Position numbers and translations under genes: made by a program. A model generated the notes under the pieces. The model saw only the letters and a list, made by a program, of their open reading frames with translations. It ran no database searches and was not told where the DNA came from. Shown here one piece after another: positions 6,616-8,894 of a stretch of 8,894 nt of DNA. The first letter of the stretch is position 1. Every line of letters starts with the position of its first letter. The DNA is from Flavobacteriales bacterium (GTDB taxonomy: Bacteria > Bacteroidota > Bacteroidia > Flavobacteriales_D > Sanyastnellaceae): contig CANGVZ010000061.1 of the NCBI GenBank assembly GCA_947457285.1, positions 1 through 8,894 on the forward strand, written 5' to 3'.

Positions 6616-7991
6616 ATCGTAAGGCATTTTTAAAAAAATCAGCTCTTGCTGCTGGAGGAGTCTATTTTTTGCCCCAATTTCTCTTGTCTTGTAAAAAAGA
6701 GAGTCCATTCGAAGACTTAAAATTCAATGGAACTGTCGGCATTGTTGGTGCCGGTGCCGCTGGACTATACGCTGCATATCTATTAAGAAAAAGTGGCATT
6801 CCCGTCGAAGTGTTTGAAGCCTCTGATAAAATAGGGGGACGCATTCGTACTTTGGAAGGTTTCGCAGACTTCCCTATTGACCTAGGCGCCGAAGAAATTC
6901 ACGGCGAACGAAGCCTTTGGTATGATGCGGTTCGCGAAGCTGCACCCGAATTTATAACTGCTGATCTTGAAGATATATACTACTTTAACGGTGTAAAATA
7001 CACCGGAAACGAATTTGAAAATTCGCCTGAATACGCTCAGATTTCATCAATTATTGATGCCATCGCCGAATATAATGGTAGCGATATCTCAGCTTTGGCT
7101 TATGCTAATGTGCAACAGCTGCCTGAAAATCTGATTCCTTTTTTTAATGCGTGGGTTGGAAATGAAAACGGTACTGACATTTCTCGAATCGGAATGGCTG
7201 GCCTTGCTCAAGCTGAGCGTGAATGGACAGCGGGCGAAGAAAATCTCATGATGCGAAATCGCGATACTCTGAGCGTTCTATTAGAATTGTTCGCAATCGC
7301 TATTCCCAGTGTAAAGCTCAACACTCCTATCACGAATATCAATTATGAAGGAGGAAAGGTCGTCTTAACCGATAATGAAGGCAATACCTTTATGAAAGAC
7401 CGAGTCATTGTGACTTCAAGTGTTAAGGTTTTGTTTGACCAGCTGATAGAGTTCGTTCCAAGCTTGCCCTCTCTTCACTTACAAGCGATTTCGAATATTG
7501 GAATGGGCGCCGGCTTCAAACTAATTCTAAAATTCGAAGAGCCTTTCTGGCCCGCGAATACAGGGAGTATTTACATCCCGGGACCTGTTCCAGAATTCTG
7601 GGCCACGGGAGATGGTGGGCGGAGTGCAGCCAACAATGTTCTCACTGCATTCGGTCATGGTTCTTATGCAGAAGCTCTACTTCAATCTCCCTCAACGATG
7701 ATTGAAGCGATACTCGATCAGCTCGATGATTGCTTTGGCGGAATTACTGCATCTAGCAGGTATGTTGATCATTATCTGATGAACTGGACGGCACAACCTT
7801 ATATCCGGGGCACGTACTCCTATCCTATTCCTGGAACATCCAATGACGCTCGAGCATTGCTGTCTGAACCCGTAAAAGATAAAATATATTTTGCCGGTGA
7901 AGCATGCGCCCGTAATGGACATCATGGTACAGTGCACGGTGCTCTTGAATCTGCTTTTTTTGCCATTCAACAACTCGTACAGACTCCATGA
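6612..7991 (+). CDS. Flavin (FAD) amine oxidase family protein with export/lipoprotein signal
   Basis: The product has 459 residues. The N-terminus NRKAFLKKSALAAGG resembles a Tat-type signal with RK in place of the twin arginines. It is followed by FLLSC, a lipobox-like site with C27, so a membrane-anchored lipoprotein outside the cytoplasm is likely. The FAD-binding Rossmann motif GAGAAG is at 46-51, E69 is at the end of the second strand for the ribose, and IGGRIRT follows at 74-80. K303 in GFKLILKFEEPFW aligns with the conserved flavin-site lysine of monoamine oxidases (K296 of MAO-B, with the same spacing to FW). W392 begins a W-x-x-x-P-Y-x-x-G-T-Y-S segment. The C-terminal FAD motif is FAGEA (427-431) with GTVHGALESA (439-448). 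The family oxidises amines or amino acids to imines and passes electrons to O2, making H2O2. The substrate is unreadable; a desaturase-like or oxidoreductase role is possible. Start and stop overlap neighbours by four bases. Confidence 0.9.
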   Translation: MNRKAFLKKSALAAGGVYFLPQFLLSCKKESPFEDLKFNGTVGIVGAGAAGLYAAYLLRKSGIPVEVFEASDKIGGRIRTLEGFADFPIDLGAEEIHGERSLWYDAVREAAPEFITADLEDIYYFNGVKYTGNEFENSPEYAQISSIIDAIAEYNGSDISALAYANVQQLPENLIPFFNAWVGNENGTDISRIGMAGLAQAEREWTAGEENLMMRNRDTLSVLLELFAIAIPSVKLNTPITNINYEGGKVVLTDNEGNTFMKDRVIVTSSVKVLFDQLIEFVPSLPSLHLQAISNIGMGAGFKLILKFEEPFWPANTGSIYIPGPVPEFWATGDGGRSAANNVLTAFGHGSYAEALLQSPSTMIEAILDQLDDCFGGITASSRYVDHYLMNWTAQPYIRGTYSYPIPGTSNDARALLSEPVKDKIYFAGEACARNGHHGTVHGALESAFFAIQQLVQTP

Positions 7992-8743
7992 GAATACTGA
8001 TAACCCTTGTGATGCTGCTTCATGCAGTGGCGGGAGTATCCCAACTCTCATTGCACTTAGGGCATAATTATCTGCGAGCGCAAGAATGGGATAATGTGAT
8101 GCATTACTACAATTATGCGCGCCCTTGGCAGGATGATGAACTAAAGCCGCTGTCGCATGGTTACGATATTCGAGCGGGTTGGATTTTTCGATGGAAAGCC
8201 ATAAAGAGCTTATATGTCCATCCTCAAATTGGCGTTCGACAATTCTCCACCAGCGCCAATAACAACAAAGAAGAACTCTTTGTTAGGCTCAGACAATATT
8301 CCATTCAATGCGATGTTAATTTCAACCCAAGAGCACTCTTTCACAATGTAAGTGCAGGCCCACTTGGCACTAGATGGTTTATGTTTGTTAGCCCCTCTGT
8401 CCAAGTGTGGCGCCCTTATGTAGAACAAGCGGAACAAGCATTTTATACAGAGGGTGATGAGGAAATATCACCAACGAATTGGAGCTGGAGTGCTGCGTTG
8501 GGTGTTGGTTATCGTGCAGCCATGATTTCCAAACAGTTTATCCTAAGTCCAAAATTTGGATTAAGATATACACCCAAAGCCGAATTGGATGATTTAGTAT
8601 TTGCTGTTCAGGGAGGAAACCCTGGAGCGCTAGAGTCAATTCAAAGAAATTTGATTTTAATTGAAACAGGCCTGGAATTTGTTTGGATTTTTCCAAGAAC
8701 AAAATCAGGAAAAGGATATATGAAACCGTGTTCAAATTGCTAG
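7988..8743 (+). CDS. Exported outer-membrane beta-barrel-like protein, function unknown
   Basis: The product has 251 residues. Residues 1-19 are a signal peptide (MRILITLVMLLHAVAGVSQ). The mature chain has many alternating, aromatic-rich strands: YDIRAGWIFRW, SLYVHPQIGVRQF, RQYSIQCDVNF, TRWFMFVSPSVQVWRPYV, NWSWSAALGVGYRAAM, QFILSPKFGLRYT and LILIETGLEFVWIF. This is the look of an outer-membrane barrel of 8-12 strands. The tail after the last strand (PRTKSGKGYMKPCSNC) is polar with two cysteines, so it lacks the usual terminal aromatic. The start overlaps the amine oxidase stop by four bases (ATGA), and the next gene begins one base after its stop. I recognise no named family. It may be an unrelated envelope partner of the oxidase. 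Confidence 0.83.
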   Translation: MRILITLVMLLHAVAGVSQLSLHLGHNYLRAQEWDNVMHYYNYARPWQDDELKPLSHGYDIRAGWIFRWKAIKSLYVHPQIGVRQFSTSANNNKEELFVRLRQYSIQCDVNFNPRALFHNVSAGPLGTRWFMFVSPSVQVWRPYVEQAEQAFYTEGDEEISPTNWSWSAALGVGYRAAMISKQFILSPKFGLRYTPKAELDDLVFAVQGGNPGALESIQRNLILIETGLEFVWIFPRTKSGKGYMKPCSNC

Positions 8744-8744
8744 T

Positions 8745-8894
8745 ATGAATAGATTATTTCTTTGTGTTTTTGTAATTTTTACTATAAGTGCTTCAGCTCG
8801 CCCACTGCCATTATTAGAAGATTCTATTGCTACATATTACAATGAATTAGCGAAGAGTAAAGATGACGCTCTGAGCGAGACCTTGAGCGCTAAA
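8745..8894 (+). CDS. Exported protein, partial (3' end beyond window)
   Basis: An ATG at 8745 opens a frame that runs to the window end for 50 codons without a stop. The product starts MNRLFLCVFVIFTISASA then RPLPLLEDS, a clear signal peptide with a probable cleavage after ASA. The visible mature part (ATYYNELAKSKDDALSETLSAK) is hydrophilic and looks helical. It follows the preceding stop by one base, which fits the tight spacing of the operon and supports a real gene. Too little is present for a family call. Confidence 0.8.
   Translation, partial: MNRLFLCVFVIFTISASARPLPLLEDSIATYYNELAKSKDDALSETLSAK

Noticed and set aside
7692..8051. Minus-strand 119-codon frame across the oxidase/barrel junction
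   Set aside because: Antisense to the conserved FAD-binding C-terminus of the oxidase and to the next gene's signal peptide; no motif.

Overview
The window looks like a chromosomal segment of a member of the Bacteroidota. The evidence is a giant exported protein built of SprB-type repeats (a gliding/adhesin repeat typical of this phylum), Bacteroidota-style signal peptides, the absence of Shine-Dalgarno sequences before any start, and a TAnnTTTG promoter box. The order cannot be fixed from sequence reading alone; Flavobacteriales or Chitinophagales relatives would fit.

Layout. (1) Positions 1-4915, minus strand: one continuous open frame with an intact N-terminus whose C-terminus lies beyond position 1. 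It encodes at least 1,638 residues: signal peptide, a cadherin-like beta domain, a C-type lectin-like domain, six Ig-like units, and ten complete SprB repeats with the start of an eleventh. The many plus-strand frames opposite it are shadows of the repeats. (2) Positions 4916-5701: a divergent intergenic region of 786 bp with no credible gene. It holds two small inverted repeats next to the adhesin start, a 21-unit array of a 7-8 bp purine-rich repeat, a unique-looking 140 bp segment with hairpins, and a second locus of heptameric repeats that changes from an AATTC-type to a CCTTGTT-type unit. (3) Positions 5702-8894, plus strand: a tight operon of at least five genes. They encode a small exported barrel-like protein, a group III truncated hemoglobin, a flavin amine oxidase with an export/lipoprotein signal, a second exported barrel-like protein, and the start of another exported protein cut by the window end. 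Three junctions are 4-base ATGA overlaps and the fourth has a 1-base gap, so translation is probably coupled.

How the parts may work together. The adhesin is probably delivered to the cell surface by the type IX secretion system and binds glycans or surfaces through its lectin domain at the tip of a long repeat stalk; this is inferred from domain content. The operon pairs a cytoplasmic heme protein with an exported FAD oxidase and envelope proteins. The flavin oxidase would be expected to release H2O2, so an oxygen, NO or peroxide-related role is possible, but no substrate can be read from the sequence. The most unusual signals are the hemoglobin/amine-oxidase operon, the homogenised block of SprB repeats, and the back-to-back short-repeat arrays between the two transcription units.
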